From assembly GCF_009646115.1 (NCBI RefSeq), contig NZ_CP045720.1, positions 682,001 to 746,000 of the forward strand: a stretch of DNA of 64,000 bases, read 5' to 3'. A program made the translations under genes and the position numbers. The notes under the pieces are model-generated. The model was given only the letters and a program-made list of their open reading frames with translations, searched no databases and was not told the DNA's origin. This stretch comes from Pantoea eucalypti. Its GTDB lineage: Bacteria > Pseudomonadota > Gammaproteobacteria > Enterobacterales > Enterobacteriaceae. Positions 1 to 10,766 of the stretch are shown here, in pieces. How positions within the stretch are numbered: position 1 is the stretch's first letter; each line of letters starts with the position of its first letter.

Positions 1-401
1 GCACAGATAAAGATCGCTTCCAGACCCTTGAACAGCTCAACCGGCCTGAGGTGCGGCTGATTGAACCGGCGGGCGGCACCAACGAAGCCTTTGTACACAG
101 CCACCTGCCGAAAGCCTCACTGACGCTGTTCCACGATAACGTCACCATCTTCCAGCAACTGGTGGATAAAAAGGCGGATGTGATGATTACCGATGCCTCT
201 GAAGCGCGTTTTCAGCAGCAGCATTACCCGACGCTCTGTGCGATCAATCCCGACAAACCGCTACAGTATGGCGAGAAGGCTTATATGATTCCGCGTGACG
301 ATATCAGCTGGAAGCTCTATGTCGACCAGTGGGTGCATCTCAGCACCGCCACCGGCGAATATCGTGATATTGCCCGCCAGTGGATGGGCGCAAAGCCCTG
401 A
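1..401 (+). CDS. Periplasmic solute-binding / cyclohexadienyl dehydratase-like protein, 3' end only
   Basis: The frame is open from the left edge (codons start at base 3) to a TGA at 399-401, so this is the C-terminal part of a longer gene; the GTG at 51 is internal. The visible 132 or so residues look like lobe 2 of the SBP_bac_3 fold, with motifs GGTNEAFVHSHLP, DNVTIFQQL, KADVMITDASEA and a closing W-M-G segment. These resemble PheC-type periplasmic cyclohexadienyl dehydratases, which turn arogenate or prephenate into phenylalanine or phenylpyruvate, and the related amino-acid-binding proteins. The N-terminus, signal peptide and most ligand residues are outside the window, so enzyme and transport receptor cannot be told apart. 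In E. coli the unrelated ygiS occupies the position next to parC. Confidence 0.8.
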   Translation, partial: TDKDRFQTLEQLNRPEVRLIEPAGGTNEAFVHSHLPKASLTLFHDNVTIFQQLVDKKADVMITDASEARFQQQHYPTLCAINPDKPLQYGEKAYMIPRDDISWKLYVDQWVHLSTATGEYRDIARQWMGAKP

Positions 402-590
402 CGCACTCGCGCTGAGAGTCCATGCACCTGGCGCGAGAATCAGGTACTTCCGGCGACTGAAATCGCGCTGAGTGACGCCTGCTGTCCCGCGCTTCCCCTG
501 TGACTAACACTGGCGAATAAGGTACTATCCTCGCCAAACCACCGCCGGGTGTCCCGCCGTTGTGGGCCACGATGTGAGGATGAGAAATTC

Positions 591-2864
591 ATGAGTGAAC
601 TGACGCAGGATGGTGCAGAGCGTCTTGCCCTGCATACCTTTACCGAGGATGCGTATTTAAAATATTCGATGTACGTCATCATGGACCGCGCGTTGCCTTA
701 TATCGGTGACGGGCTGAAGCCTGTACAGCGACGCATTATCTACGCCATGTCGGAACTGGGTCTCAATGCCAGCGCCAAATTTAAAAAATCCGCGCGCACC
801 GTGGGTGATGTGCTGGGTAAATACCATCCGCATGGCGACAGCGCCTGTTATGAAGCGATGGTATTAATGGCGCAGCCGTTCTCTTACCGTTATACGCTGG
901 TCGATGGACAGGGTAACTGGGGTGCACCGGATGATCCCAAGTCGTTTGCAGCCATGCGTTACACCGAATCACGCCTGTCAAAATATGCCGAGCTGCTGTT
1001 AGGTGAGCTAGGCCAGGGAACGGTGGAATTTCAGCCGAACTTTGACGGCACGCTGCAGGAGCCAAAAATTCTGCCGGCGCGTCTGCCTAATATCCTGCTC
1101 AATGGCACTACCGGCATTGCCGTCGGTATGGCGACCGATATTCCGCCGCATAATCTGCGCGAAGTCGCTCAGGCCGCCATTGCGCTGATTGACGCACCAA
1201 AAACGACGCTGGAAGCGCTGCTGGATATCGTTCAGGGACCGGATTACCCGACCGAGGCGGAGATCATTACGCCGCGTGACGAGATCCGTAAAATGTATCA
1301 GACCGGTCGCGGCTCTATTCGCCAGCGTGCGGTATGGAAAAAGGAAGAGGGTGAGGCGGTCATTACCGCGCTGCCGCATCAGGTCTCCGGCGCACGCGTG
1401 CTGGAACAGATTGCTAACCAGATGCGCAATAAAAAGCTGCCAATGGTTGAGGATCTGCGTGATGAGTCTGACCATGAGAACCCGACCCGTCTGGTGATCG
1501 TGCCACGCTCCAATCGTGTCGATCTCGATCAGATAATGAACCATCTGTTCGCCACCACCGATCTTGAGAAAAGCTACCGCGTTAACCTCAACATGATCGG
1601 GCTGGATAACCGCCCGGCGGTGAAAAACCTGCATGAGATCCTGACCGAGTGGCTGGTGTTCCGCCGCGACACGGTCAAGCGTCGTCTTAATTACCGACTG
1701 GATCGCGTGCTGCGCCGCCTGCATATCCTGGAAGGATTGCTGGTTGCGTTCCTGAACATTGATGAAGTCATCGACATCATCCGTACTGAGGATGAGCCGA
1801 AGCCGGTTCTGATGTCACGTTTTGGCATCAGCGAAACCCAGGCCGAATCGATCCTCGAACTGAAGTTGCGTCACCTGGCGAAGCTCGAAGAGGTGAAGAT
1901 CCGTGCCGAGCAGGCGGATCTGGAAAAAGAGCGCGATCAGCTGCAGGCCACGCTGGCCTCTGAACGCAAGATGAACACCCTGCTGAAAAAAGAGTTACAG
2001 GCTGATAGCGCCAGTTACGGCGACGATCGCCGTTCACCACTGCGTGAGCGTGAAGAAGCCAAAGCGCTGAGCGAAACCGAGCTGGTGCCGTCTGAACCGG
2101 TCACCATTGTGCTGTCGCAGATGGGCTGGGTGCGCAGCGCCAAAGGTCACGATATCGATCCGGCCGGACTGAGCTACAAAGCGGGCGACAGCTATCTGGC
2201 TGCGGCACGCGGCAAGAGCAATCAGCCGGTGGCCTTTATCGACTCCACCGGCCGCAGCTACACGCTGGATCCGACATCACTGCCTTCCGCGCGCGGTCAG
2301 GGCGAGCCGCTGACCGGCAAGCTGACGCCACCGCCGGGTGCCGTCGTTGAACAGGTGCTGATGGAGCCGGATGACCAGCGTCTGCTGATGGCTTCTGATG
2401 CAGGCTACGGCTTTATCTGTACTTTCAGCGATCTGATATCACGTAACCGCGCCGGTAAAGCGCTGCTGACGCTGCCGGAAAATGCCCGCGTGATGACGCC
2501 GATGGCCGTCCATCATGAAGATGACATGCTACTGGCGATTACACAGGCGGGACGGATGCTGATGTTCCCGGTTGGCGAACTGCCGCAAATGTCGAAAGGC
2601 AAGGGCAATAAAATCATCTCGATTCCGTCAGCGGAAGCGGCTGCCGGTCAGGATAAACTGGCCTGGCTGATGATTCTGCCGCCGGGCAGCGCTATCACGC
2701 TGCATGTGGGCAAGCGTAAAATGCTGCTGCGCAGTGAAGAACTCCAGAAATTCCGCGCCGATCGCGGACGTCGCGGCACGCTGTTACCGCGCGGCCTGCA
2801 AAAAATTGATCGTGTTGAACTGGATGCGCCTGCGCGTCCGGCGAGCCCGGATAGCGAAGCGTAA
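591..2864 (+). CDS. parC: DNA topoisomerase IV subunit A
   Basis: ParC, 757 aa (E. coli 752), is the DNA-breaking and rejoining subunit of topoisomerase IV, which with ParE decatenates daughter chromosomes. The frame is open from 549, but I chose ATG 591 (MSELTQ) because homology to E. coli begins there and a GAGG lies upstream. The catalytic Tyr is in [11 protein letters not shown] (about Y124, E. coli Y120). The quinolone-resistance region reads [12 protein letters not shown], with Ser84 and Glu88 at the E. coli S80/E84 positions, that is wild type. The C-terminal half carries the beta-pinwheel region. parE is not in the window. plsC follows after 45 bp, as in E. coli. Confidence 0.98.
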   Translation: MSELTQDGAERLALHTFTEDAYLKYSMYVIMDRALPYIGDGLKPVQRRIIYAMSELGLNASAKFKKSARTVGDVLGKYHPHGDSACYEAMVLMAQPFSYRYTLVDGQGNWGAPDDPKSFAAMRYTESRLSKYAELLLGELGQGTVEFQPNFDGTLQEPKILPARLPNILLNGTTGIAVGMATDIPPHNLREVAQAAIALIDAPKTTLEALLDIVQGPDYPTEAEIITPRDEIRKMYQTGRGSIRQRAVWKKEEGEAVITALPHQVSGARVLEQIANQMRNKKLPMVEDLRDESDHENPTRLVIVPRSNRVDLDQIMNHLFATTDLEKSYRVNLNMIGLDNRPAVKNLHEILTEWLVFRRDTVKRRLNYRLDRVLRRLHILEGLLVAFLNIDEVIDIIRTEDEPKPVLMSRFGISETQAESILELKLRHLAKLEEVKIRAEQADLEKERDQLQATLASERKMNTLLKKELQADSASYGDDRRSPLREREEAKALSETELVPSEPVTIVLSQMGWVRSAKGHDIDPAGLSYKAGDSYLAAARGKSNQPVAFIDSTGRSYTLDPTSLPSARGQGEPLTGKLTPPPGAVVEQVLMEPDDQRLLMASDAGYGFICTFSDLISRNRAGKALLTLPENARVMTPMAVHHEDDMLLAITQAGRMLMFPVGELPQMSKGKGNKIISIPSAEAAAGQDKLAWLMILPPGSAITLHVGKRKMLLRSEELQKFRADRGRRGTLLPRGLQKIDRVELDAPARPASPDSEA

Positions 2865-2909
2865 ACTACCCGGCTGACCCTGCGTCAGCCGTGGCTCAAT
2901 GAGGGAACT

Positions 2910-3647
2910 ATGTTACTGATTCTGCGTGCCATTATCGTCATCATTTATTCGATTTTAATCTGTATCTTTGGCTGTATCTGGTGTCTTTTTTCACCCCGCG
3001 ATCCGCGCCACGTCGCGACGTTTGGTCGTCTGTTCGGCAAATTGTCGACGGTGTTTGGCCTGAAAGTAGAGTTGCGCAGACCGGAAGGCGCAGAGAATTA
3101 TGGTAATGCGATCTACATCGCCAACCACCAGAACAACTACGACATGGTCACTGCGGCTAAAATGGTGCAGCCCTATACGGTCACCGTGGGCAAGAAGAGC
3201 CTGCTGTGGGTGCCGTTTTTTGGCCTGCTCTACTGGCTGACCGGTAATCTGCTGATTGATCGCGATGACCGGGCTAAAGCGCGCGGCACCATCGGTGAGC
3301 TGGTGGATCAGTTCAACAGCAAGCGCATCTCGATCTGGATGTTCCCGGAAGGGACGCGCAGTCGTGGTCGTGGCTTGCTGCCGTTTAAAACGGGTGCCTT
3401 CCACGCTGCCGTGGCGGCCGGTGTGCCGATCATCCCGATTGTGGTCTCGAACACACACGGCAAGATCAATCTTAACCGCTGGAACAATGGACTGGTCATC
3501 GTTGAAATGCTGCCACCGGTTGATGTTAAAGCTTTCGAGTCGTCGTCGGTACGTAAGCTGGCAACCCACTGTCGCGAACAGATGGCGGCAAAGCTGGAAG
3601 AGTTGAACGCCGAAGTCGCCGAACGCGAAAAAAACGGAAAAATCTGA
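2910..3647 (+). CDS. plsC: 1-acyl-sn-glycerol-3-phosphate acyltransferase
   Basis: PlsC, 245 aa (the E. coli length), acylates lysophosphatidic acid to phosphatidic acid at the inner membrane, the second acylation in phospholipid synthesis. A hydrophobic N-terminal segment (residues 1-28) anchors it. The catalytic HX4D motif is H73-QNNY-D78, and the glycerol-phosphate-binding motif FPEGTRS starts at residue 145. ATG 2910 follows a GAGGGA ribosome site. It lies between parC and ftsP, the same order as in E. coli, probably in one transcript. Confidence 0.97.
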   Translation: MLLILRAIIVIIYSILICIFGCIWCLFSPRDPRHVATFGRLFGKLSTVFGLKVELRRPEGAENYGNAIYIANHQNNYDMVTAAKMVQPYTVTVGKKSLLWVPFFGLLYWLTGNLLIDRDDRAKARGTIGELVDQFNSKRISIWMFPEGTRSRGRGLLPFKTGAFHAAVAAGVPIIPIVVSNTHGKINLNRWNNGLVIVEMLPPVDVKAFESSSVRKLATHCREQMAAKLEELNAEVAEREKNGKI

Positions 3648-3788
3648 CCGGCGAATCACTCGCCGAACTCATCTGCAGGGATGCAACCCGGCGAGCCTTT
3701 ATCGGCTCGTCGTGAACGCAGCACAGCAAAACAGATCAATAAAAACAGGGTCGGCGCTCAGCGCCACGCGTAAAGGGTCAGAAGTTTT

Positions 3789-5219
3789 ATGTCTTTCAGC
3801 AGACGTCAGTTCATCCAGCTTTCTGCCGGAGCGGCGCTTAGCGCCAGTGTACTACCTCATGCGGCGCGCGCCGCTTCTCCAGCTAATGGCGATACGCCAC
3901 TGCCCATTCCGCCGTTACTGGAATCCCGTCGTGGCCAGCCGCTGTTTCTGACGATGCAGCGTAGCCACTGGTCCTTTAATGGTGACAATAACAAAGTGCC
4001 GGTATGGGGCATTAATGGCCTCTATCTGGGGCCGACCGTTCGGGTTTACAGTGGCGATGACGTTAAGCTGATCTACAGCAATCGGCTGAATGAGTCAGTC
4101 TCCATGACGGTCAGCGGTTTGCAGCTGCCAGGGGCGTTAATGGGCGGTGCGCCACGTATGATGTCGGCCGGTGTGGACTGGTCGCCAGTGCTGCCGATTC
4201 GTCAGGCGGCTGCAACCTGCTGGTATCACGCTAATACCCCAAACCGCATGGCTCCGCACATTTATAATGGTCTGGCGGGCATGTGGCTGGTAGAAGATGA
4301 TATCGGCAAACAGCTGCCGCTGCCGAAGCATTACGGTGTCGATGACTTCCCGATTATCATTCAGGACAAACGGCTCGATAACTTCGCCACGCCAGTCTAT
4401 GACCCGCCACAGGATGGCGGCTTCCTGGGTGACACTCTGCTGGTGAATGGCGTACGCAATCCCTTTGTCGAGGTGTCACGCGGCTGGGTGCGTCTGCGCT
4501 TGCTGAACGCCTCAAATGCGCGACGTTATGAGATGGTGCTAAGCGACAACCGTCCGTTTATGGTCATCGCCAGCGATCAGGGCTATCTGCCTGCACCGGT
4601 GGCGGTGCAGCGTCTGTCACTGGCACCGGGCGAACGCCGCGAAGTGCTGATAGATATGTCGCAGGGTGATGAAGTGTCGATAACGGCGGGTACGGCGGCG
4701 GGCATCATGGACAGGTTGCGCGGTTTCTTTGAGCCATCCTCTATTCTTACCTCTACCCTGATCCTGACGCTGCGACCCACCGGCTTACTGCCGCTGGTGA
4801 CAGATAATCTGCCGATGCGGCTTTTAGCCGATCAGATTCTGGATGGTGTGGCGGTTCGCACACGCGAATTCCGCATTGGCGACAGCATGCCGGGCATTAA
4901 TGGCGCGCTCTGGGATATGAACCGCATTGACACGACCGCGCAGCAGGGCACTTTTGAGCGCTGGATCCTGCACGCTGACCGGCCACAGTCACTGCATATT
5001 CAGGGCGTGATGTTCCTGATTAAAAGTGTGAATGGGGCGCAGCCGATGGGCGAAGATCGTGGCTGGAAAGATACGGTCTGGGTGGATGGCAGCGTGGAGC
5101 TGATGGTCACCTTCCCGCAAAGCTCATCCGATCATTTCCCGTTCGTCTATTACAGCCAGACGCTGGAACTGGCCGATCGGGGTACGGCGGGGCAGCTTGA
5201 GGTGCAGCCCACTTCATAA
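3789..5219 (+). CDS. ftsP: Cell division protein FtsP (SufI), Tat-exported
   Basis: 476 aa, colinear with E. coli FtsP/SufI (470 aa). The protein begins MSFSRRQFIQ, a twin-arginine signal, followed by a hydrophobic stretch and an A-R-A cleavage region near residue 28. It has the multicopper-oxidase fold, but like E. coli FtsP it seems to lack the copper-ligand histidine clusters (for example the C-terminal region has DHFPFVYYSQTLE). In E. coli it protects the divisome under oxidative and other stress. A strong convergent hairpin separates it from dkgA. Confidence 0.96.
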   Translation: MSFSRRQFIQLSAGAALSASVLPHAARAASPANGDTPLPIPPLLESRRGQPLFLTMQRSHWSFNGDNNKVPVWGINGLYLGPTVRVYSGDDVKLIYSNRLNESVSMTVSGLQLPGALMGGAPRMMSAGVDWSPVLPIRQAAATCWYHANTPNRMAPHIYNGLAGMWLVEDDIGKQLPLPKHYGVDDFPIIIQDKRLDNFATPVYDPPQDGGFLGDTLLVNGVRNPFVEVSRGWVRLRLLNASNARRYEMVLSDNRPFMVIASDQGYLPAPVAVQRLSLAPGERREVLIDMSQGDEVSITAGTAAGIMDRLRGFFEPSSILTSTLILTLRPTGLLPLVTDNLPMRLLADQILDGVAVRTREFRIGDSMPGINGALWDMNRIDTTAQQGTFERWILHADRPQSLHIQGVMFLIKSVNGAQPMGEDRGWKDTVWVDGSVELMVTFPQSSSDHFPFVYYSQTLELADRGTAGQLEVQPTS

Positions 5220-5222
5220 CAG

Positions 5223-5258
5223 CGCGGTCAGGCTGGAAAGACCGGCCTGACCGCGTTA
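5223..5258. terminator. Convergent hairpin between ftsP and dkgA
   Basis: An 11-bp perfect stem, left arm CGCGGTCAGGC (5223-5233) and right arm GCCTGACCGCG (5245-5255), with an 11-nt loop, sits between the converging stops of ftsP (5219) and dkgA (5319). The tail TTAAT is only weakly T-rich, so it may act as a bidirectional terminator or as an RNA 3'-end stabiliser. Confidence 0.7.
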
Positions 5259-5318
5259 ATTACACGCTACTCTGCATTTCCAGGGCAGCGTGTACGCATC
5301 ACCGGGCGACGCATCCCC

Positions 5319-6143
5319 TTAGTTAAACGTCTCCGGATCCGGACCCAGACGATTGCCGCTGTCCAGTTTCGCAATATCACTCACTTCATGCTTATCCAGA
5401 CGGAAGTCGAACACCTTAAAGTTCTCTTCGATACGCGCTGGCGTCACCGACTTCGGAATCACCACCAGGCCGCTATCCAGATGCCAGCGGATCACGATCT
5501 GCGCAGGTGTCTTGCTGTATTTCTTCGCCAGCGACTTAATGATCTCCTGATCGAAAACCCCTTTGCCGCCCTGAGCCAGCGGACTCCAGGATTCGGTCTG
5601 GATCTGATGCAGCGCGTTCCACGCATGCAGCGTACGCTGCTGAAGCATCGGGTGCAGCTCAATCTGGTTTACGACTGGCGTCACACCGGTTTCATCCAGC
5701 AGGCGCTTCAGGTGCGCTTCATGGAAGTTACAGACGCCGATGCTTTTGGTCAGTCCCTGCTGCTGCAGTTCGATCATCTTCTTCCAGGCATCAACGTAGT
5801 TGTCTTTTTCCGGGCACGGCCAGTGCATCAGATAGAGATCGACCTGATCCAGTTTCAGTTTCTCCAGGCTGGTTTCCATCGCCTGCTGAACGTTCTGCTG
5901 ATCGTCGTTCCACAGTTTGGTGGTCACGAAAATCTCTTCGCGCGGCACGTCGGTTTCCTGGAGCGCCTGGCCAATCGCCTCTTCATTTTTATAGGCGGCG
6001 GCAGTATCGATGGAACGATAGCCGACCTCAAGCGCTTTCAGCACCGCATGACGTGCATCTTCAATGCTGGCCTGCCATACGCCGAGTCCCAGTTGCGGCA
6101 TCATATTGCCATCGCGCAGTTTGATAATGGGTTGGTCTGCCAT
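5319..6143 (-). CDS. dkgA: 2,5-diketo-D-gluconate reductase A / methylglyoxal reductase (AKR5 family)
   Basis: 274 aa aldo-keto reductase, about the length of E. coli DkgA (275). It reduces 2,5-diketogluconate, methylglyoxal and related carbonyls with NADPH in the cytosol. Catalytic-tetrad motifs are visible: AAAYKNEEAIG (Tyr), TTKLWNDD (Lys) and LYLMHWPCP (His), with the Asp in DTAAAY. NADPH-site motif: PKSVTPARIEENF. ATG 6143 has a strong AAAGGAG site. It is transcribed away from the AraC regulator yqhC. In E. coli yqhD sits between them; it is absent here. Confidence 0.95.
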   Translation of the reverse strand: MADQPIIKLRDGNMMPQLGLGVWQASIEDARHAVLKALEVGYRSIDTAAAYKNEEAIGQALQETDVPREEIFVTTKLWNDDQQNVQQAMETSLEKLKLDQVDLYLMHWPCPEKDNYVDAWKKMIELQQQGLTKSIGVCNFHEAHLKRLLDETGVTPVVNQIELHPMLQQRTLHAWNALHQIQTESWSPLAQGGKGVFDQEIIKSLAKKYSKTPAQIVIRWHLDSGLVVIPKSVTPARIEENFKVFDFRLDKHEVSDIAKLDSGNRLGPDPETFN

Positions 6144-6347
6144 AGTTGCTCCTTTCCGTTGCGGTTAATCCGTGAGATTTCACTGTGCTTAAGTCTAGCC
6201 AACAATTCTCAGCCTGCTTAGCTCAGTCGATAACAGCACGCCTGGTCTTATGCCCGATTCGGTAAATTTATTGCCTGATTCTCCTGGCTGCTGGCGATTC
6301 AGGCATTCGCACGGCAAACTGGCTTTTTGTCCGAAAAAGGAGTCGCT

Positions 6348-7256
6348 ATGGCGCACGATGCACTGTGTCACCGGCTGGCACAGCAGGTCGTCACGTTAAT
6401 GACCCACGGTCACGACCGTCTCTGTCCGGTCGAAAATGTGTCGCTGATTTATGCGAATCAATATCGTCCGCGTACGCCGATGATGTATCAGCCCGGCATT
6501 GTGATCCTGTTTCAGGGCAGCAAAACCGGTTATCTCGGCAGCACCGTGTTTCAGTATGACGCCAGCAAGTATCTGATGCTCACCGTGCCGCTGCCGGTGG
6601 AGTGCGAAACCTGGGCTTCGCCGGAGATACCCATTGCCGGGCTGTGCCTCAACGTCGATACCGCCAGTCTGCAGGATCTGCTGATTGAAATTGGTGATGA
6701 CGATCAGTTTCAGCCGCAGCCACAGACCTCGGGCATTCACTCGGCCTGGCTGACGGAGCCGATGCTGTGTGCCGCTGAGCGACTGCTGGATGTGATGACC
6801 CAGCCGCGCGATGCGCGGGTGCTGGGGCCGCACATCGTGCGGGAAATTATCTACTATGTGCTGACCGGCCCGATTGGCGGCGCACTGCTCTCACTGGTGA
6901 GCCGACAGACGCAGTTCAGCCTGATCGCGCGCGCCCTCCGGCGGATTGAAAATCACTATGCGGAAAACCTCAGCGTCGATGCGCTGGCGGCAGAAGTGAA
7001 CATGAGCGTTTCAGCCTTTCACCATAACTTCAAAGCGGTAACGCAAACCTCGCCACTACAGTATCTCAAGCGCTATCGCCTGCATCAGGCGCGATTGCTG
7101 ATGCTGCACGATGGACTGAAAGCGAGTGCGGCGGCGGTGCGGGTTGGCTATGAAAGTCCTTCGCAGTTCTCGCGGGAATTTAAACGTTATTTTGGCGTGA
7201 CGCCGGGGGAAGAGGTTAATCGTGTCAGGCAGACGGTGACGGATTCCTCTTTGTAG
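6348..7256 (+). CDS. yqhC: AraC-family transcriptional activator YqhC
   Basis: 302 aa. I chose ATG 6348 because AAGGAG lies at 6337-6342; the frame also contains a TTG at 6327. Residues about 20-160 form the AraC-type N-terminal domain, and residues about 195-295 contain the two helix-turn-helix units ([23 protein letters not shown] and [24 protein letters not shown]). E. coli YqhC senses aldehydes and activates yqhD-dkgA. Here the only divergent target is dkgA, so the 6144-6347 spacer presumably carries its binding site. Confidence 0.93.
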   Translation: MAHDALCHRLAQQVVTLMTHGHDRLCPVENVSLIYANQYRPRTPMMYQPGIVILFQGSKTGYLGSTVFQYDASKYLMLTVPLPVECETWASPEIPIAGLCLNVDTASLQDLLIEIGDDDQFQPQPQTSGIHSAWLTEPMLCAAERLLDVMTQPRDARVLGPHIVREIIYYVLTGPIGGALLSLVSRQTQFSLIARALRRIENHYAENLSVDALAAEVNMSVSAFHHNFKAVTQTSPLQYLKRYRLHQARLLMLHDGLKASAAAVRVGYESPSQFSREFKRYFGVTPGEEVNRVRQTVTDSSL

Positions 7257-7306
7257 GTCGCCGATCCGGCCGCCCGGAGGCGGCGGATCCCGAGGCTGTG
7301 GGCACG

Positions 7307-7969
7307 TCAGGCGCGTTTCTGGCGACGCTGTTTCCAGATCACCAGAATGCTGCCGAACAGACCGAGCACCAGCAACACCATCGGCAGTATCATCAGAATC
7401 GCCATCACCTGATCTTCATGACGCTTGATGAACGGCACCTGGCTGATGCCATAGCCAAAGGTCACCACAATGCCGACCCACAGCAGACCGCTGAGCCAGT
7501 TAAACAGCTGAAAACGACTGTTCTGTAAGCCCGCAATGCCCGCCATGGTAGGCAGGATGGTGCGGATAAACGCGAGGAAGCGGCCGACCAGCAGCGCCAT
7601 CAGACCGTGACGGTTAAACATATTCCAGGCGCGCTGGTGATACTGCGCGGGCAGATGCATCAGCCAGCTCTTAACCAGTCGGGTATTGCCCAGCCAGCGA
7701 CCCTGCAAATAGCTCAGCCAGCAGCCGAGGCTGGCAGCTGTCGTCAGGATCACCATGGTCGGTACAAAATCCATCACCCCTTTAGCCACCATCGCGCCTG
7801 CCAGCAACAGCAGACTGTCTCCCGGCAGGAAAGAGGCGGGTAACAGACCATTTTCCAGAAACAGCGTCAGAAACATCACGCCATACACTACCCATACCAC
7901 ATCCGGATTTGCCAGTGCGGCAAAATCCTGATGCCAGAGCGCCTGGACAATCTCGTGTAAAACACCCAT
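7307..7969 (-). CDS. yghB: DedA-family inner membrane protein YghB
   Basis: 220 aa from the chosen ATG (E. coli YghB 219 aa). DedA/SNARE-associated membrane protein, needed with YqjA for cell division and proton-motive-force balance in E. coli. The family motif region reads [20 protein letters not shown], followed by [19 protein letters not shown], with several membrane segments. Starts at GTG 7984 and ATG 7981 are also in frame; ATG 7969 matches the E. coli N-terminus ([15 protein letters not shown]). No start has a strong ribosome site. It lies downstream of metC on the same strand, as in E. coli. Confidence 0.94.
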   Translation of the reverse strand: MGVLHEIVQALWHQDFAALANPDVVWVVYGVMFLTLFLENGLLPASFLPGDSLLLLAGAMVAKGVMDFVPTMVILTTAASLGCWLSYLQGRWLGNTRLVKSWLMHLPAQYHQRAWNMFNRHGLMALLVGRFLAFIRTILPTMAGIAGLQNSRFQLFNWLSGLLWVGIVVTFGYGISQVPFIKRHEDQVMAILMILPMVLLVLGLFGSILVIWKQRRQKRA

Positions 7970-8143
7970 TAGCGATTCCATCACGTCACAAGGAACAATC
8001 CGTCTGCGTTCAGACAGTACAGTGAACTCACCAACAATCTGAACGATGCGGGATAAATTTTAACAACAAATGAGCCGCTGCCCGGCAAACACTGCGGGCC
8101 ACCGCGACCCGGTTTATCTTCTGTTTACTTTCTGTTGAGCGAC

Positions 8144-9334
8144 TCAGCGCGTCAGGCGCGAAAAACCGGCTTCCAGGTCAGCCAGCAGGTCATCAACATG
8201 CTCCAGGCCAATATGCAACCGCACCAGCGTGCCGGTGAAATCCACACCGCCCGCCGGACGAATCTCTGCCAGCTCTTCCGGCTGATTCGCCAAGATCAGC
8301 GATTCATAGCCGCCCCAGGAGTAAGCCATGCTGAAATGATGGAAGTGATCGAGATATTCCGCCAGCTGGGGTGCGTCTAATTTTTCCTGCAGGATAAATG
8401 AGAACAGGCCGCTGCTACCGTTAAAATCGCGCTTCCAGAATTCATGACCTTTGCTTTGCGCCAGCGCCGGGTGATTCACCCGCGCCACTTCGGGACGCGC
8501 CGCCAGCCACTCTGCCACCTGAATTGCGCTCTCTTCATGCTGGCGCAGACGGGTACCCAGCGTGCGCAGACCCCGGCTTGCCATGTAAGCGGTATCGGCA
8601 TCGGCCATCTGGCCCATGAGATAGGAGTTCTCGCGCAGCTGATCGATGCAGCGCGCATTAGCGACTGCGGTGCCAATCATCGCATCGCTGTGACCAATCA
8701 GATATTTGGTGCCGGCCTGAATGGAAATATCGATACCGTGCGCCAGCGCATTAAACAGAATACCGGCCGCCCAGGTGTTGTCGATCATGATGATCGCCTC
8801 GGGCGCTTTGGCGCGTACATCCGCCACAATCGCTGGGATATCCTGAACTTCCATGGTGATAGACGCGGGAGATTCCAGGAAAACAATCCGGGTATTCGAC
8901 TGAACCAGCTCACCGATTTCGCTGCCGATACAGTGATCGAACCAGCCTGTAGAAACCTGCAGCTTAGCCAGAATTTTCGTACAGAAGTCCTGCGTCGGTT
9001 CATAGACCGCGCCACTCATCAGCACGTGGTCACCCGCTTCAACAAATGCCAGAATCGCATTGGCCACGGCAGCCGCGCCGCAAGGGTAGAGCACGCAGCC
9101 TGCACCGCCTTCCAGCTCGGTCATCGCATCCTGCAGCGCAAAGTGCGTCAGGGTGCCACGACGGCCATAAAAGAGTTCACCTTTTGCCCGACCGGCGGTG
9201 GCGCGTTTTTTCTCCGCGACGGTATCAAAAACCAGTGAGGAGGCCCGTTGAATCACGCTGTTCACCGAGCCCTGGGTATAACGCTTGCTGCGTCCTGCAT
9301 TGACGAGCGTGGTATCAATTTTTCTGGTGGTCAT
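8144..9334 (-). CDS. metC: Cystathionine beta-lyase
   Basis: 396 aa PLP enzyme (E. coli MetC 395) that cleaves cystathionine to homocysteine, pyruvate and ammonia in methionine biosynthesis. The PLP lysine is K210 in [18 protein letters not shown]. Other family motifs are [28 protein letters not shown] and DNTWAAG. ATG 9334 follows AAAGG. In E. coli metC is directly divergent from exbB; here a TRAP operon lies between them. I looked for MetJ boxes in 9335-9430 and found none that convinces. Confidence 0.97.
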   Translation of the reverse strand: MTTRKIDTTLVNAGRSKRYTQGSVNSVIQRASSLVFDTVAEKKRATAGRAKGELFYGRRGTLTHFALQDAMTELEGGAGCVLYPCGAAAVANAILAFVEAGDHVLMSGAVYEPTQDFCTKILAKLQVSTGWFDHCIGSEIGELVQSNTRIVFLESPASITMEVQDIPAIVADVRAKAPEAIIMIDNTWAAGILFNALAHGIDISIQAGTKYLIGHSDAMIGTAVANARCIDQLRENSYLMGQMADADTAYMASRGLRTLGTRLRQHEESAIQVAEWLAARPEVARVNHPALAQSKGHEFWKRDFNGSSGLFSFILQEKLDAPQLAEYLDHFHHFSMAYSWGGYESLILANQPEELAEIRPAGGVDFTGTLVRLHIGLEHVDDLLADLEAGFSRLTR

Positions 9335-9430
9335 GAGTCGCCTTTACCGCTTCGGACTAAGCTTTCACGTTACCACGAAACAGCCAGCAGGGTTGAGACT
9401 CAATGGTGATTATCAGAGTGCATCGCAGGA

Positions 9431-9459
9431 AAAAAACGGCCCGCTCACGGGCCGTTTTT
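9431..9459 (-). terminator. Terminator of the TRAP operon
   Basis: Perfect 8-bp stem ACGGCCCG (9436-9443) / CGGGCCGT (9448-9455) with a CTCA loop, flanked by A6 on one side and TTTTC on the other. Read on the minus strand it follows the dctM stop (9467) and ends in a run of T, so it terminates the TRAP operon before metC. It could also work on the plus strand. Confidence 0.9.
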
Positions 9460-9466
9460 CTTTGCG

Positions 9467-10753
9467 TTACATCACGCCCATCAGGCGCGGTAACCAGAGC
9501 GAAATGGCGGGAATATAGGTAATCAGCATCAGAACGATAAACAGCATGCCGTAGAACGGTAGCATCGCCCCGACCACCTGCTCAATCTTCTGTTTACTTA
9601 CCGCGCTGGCGACAAACAGTACTGTGCCGACCGGCGGCGTAATCAGTCCGATGCCGAGATTGGTCAGCATGATCATGCCGAAGTGCACCGGATCAATGCC
9701 CAGTGAGGTCGCCACCGGCAGCAATACGGGCGTGAGAATCAGAATCAGCGGCGCCATATCCATCAGCGTGCCCACCACCAGCAGCAGGATGTTGATGCAC
9801 ATCAGAATCACATATTTATTATCAGAGAGGCTGGTAAAGGCTTCGGTGATCATCGTCGGCAGTTGCATGAACGTCATCACCGCACCAAACCCGGCGGCGA
9901 AAGCGATCAGCACCATCACGATGGTGACGGTTTTAATGGTACGAAACAGCAGGATATGCAGCTGATTCCATTTAAAGTCGCGATAGATAAACATGGTGAC
10001 GAAAAAGGCCCAGATACAGGCGATCGCCGCGGACTCTGAGGCGGTGAAAATACCGGAGAGAATCCCACCCATGATGATGACCACGGTAAACAGGCCCCAG
10101 AACGCGTCAAAGAAAATCTTCAGCGCCTGACGAAACGGAATGCGCTCGCCTTTGGGATAGCCGCGTTTGCGTGCGAACCCCAGGCACATCACCATCAGGC
10201 AGCCTCCCAGCATCAGTCCCGGCAGGATACCTGCGACAAACAGCGAAGAGATGGTGACCATGCCGCCGGTTGCCAGCGAGTAAATCACCGAGTTGTGACT
10301 GGGTGGCGTCAGCACGGCCTGAACGGAGCCGCTGGCCGTTACCGCAGCGGCAAAATCACGCGGATAGCCTTTCTCCTCCATCTGCGGGATCATCACCGAA
10401 CCAATCGAAGCGGTGTCCGCGACTGACGATCCGGAGATGGCACCAAAGAAGGTCGACGCGACGATGTTAACCAGTGAGAGGCCACCGCGAATAAAGCCGA
10501 CAAAGATATAGGCGAAATTGACCAGCCGCCGCGCAATCCCACCCTCCGCCATGATCGCACCCGCAAGAATAAAGAACGGGATGGTCAGCAGCGAAAATTT
10601 GTTAATGCCATTAGTTATCTGAATCACCACCGCTTCCAGGGGCAGATCGATCCACCAGGCGCCGATAAAAGCGCTCAGGCCGACCGCAAACGCGACCGGA
10701 AACCCCACCAACAGCAACACCAGCAAACTGCCTATCAAGATTAATGCATCCAT
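9467..10753 (-). CDS. TRAP transporter large permease subunit (DctM type)
   Basis: 428 aa, about 12 hydrophobic segments, the ion-coupled channel subunit of a tripartite ATP-independent periplasmic transporter. Family motifs include FFILAGAIMAEGG near residue 55, SGSSVADTASIGSVMIPQM and ITPPVGTVLFVASAVS. ATG 10753 (MDALILIG) has GGAG upstream; the frame extends further 5' but into dctQ. It starts 13 bp after the dctQ stop. The substrate cannot be read from this subunit. Confidence 0.93.
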   Translation of the reverse strand: MDALILIGSLLVLLLVGFPVAFAVGLSAFIGAWWIDLPLEAVVIQITNGINKFSLLTIPFFILAGAIMAEGGIARRLVNFAYIFVGFIRGGLSLVNIVASTFFGAISGSSVADTASIGSVMIPQMEEKGYPRDFAAAVTASGSVQAVLTPPSHNSVIYSLATGGMVTISSLFVAGILPGLMLGGCLMVMCLGFARKRGYPKGERIPFRQALKIFFDAFWGLFTVVIIMGGILSGIFTASESAAIACIWAFFVTMFIYRDFKWNQLHILLFRTIKTVTIVMVLIAFAAGFGAVMTFMQLPTMITEAFTSLSDNKYVILMCINILLLVVGTLMDMAPLILILTPVLLPVATSLGIDPVHFGMIMLTNLGIGLITPPVGTVLFVASAVSKQKIEQVVGAMLPFYGMLFIVLMLITYIPAISLWLPRLMGVM

Positions 10754-10766
10754 CTTCTGCTCCGGA

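Noticed and set aside
51-401. GTG 51 as the start of the first gene
   Set aside because: The frame is open to the left edge and the visible motifs are those of the middle of the protein family.
1008-1724. 238-aa open frame antisense to parC
   Set aside because: Shadow of a highly conserved gene in a GC-rich region; no start signal.
5388-6221. 277-aa open frame antisense to dkgA
   Set aside because: It is an almost full-length shadow of dkgA and has no recognisable motifs.
9335-9430. MetJ box at metC
   Set aside because: No tandem copies of AGACGTCT-like sequence of acceptable quality.
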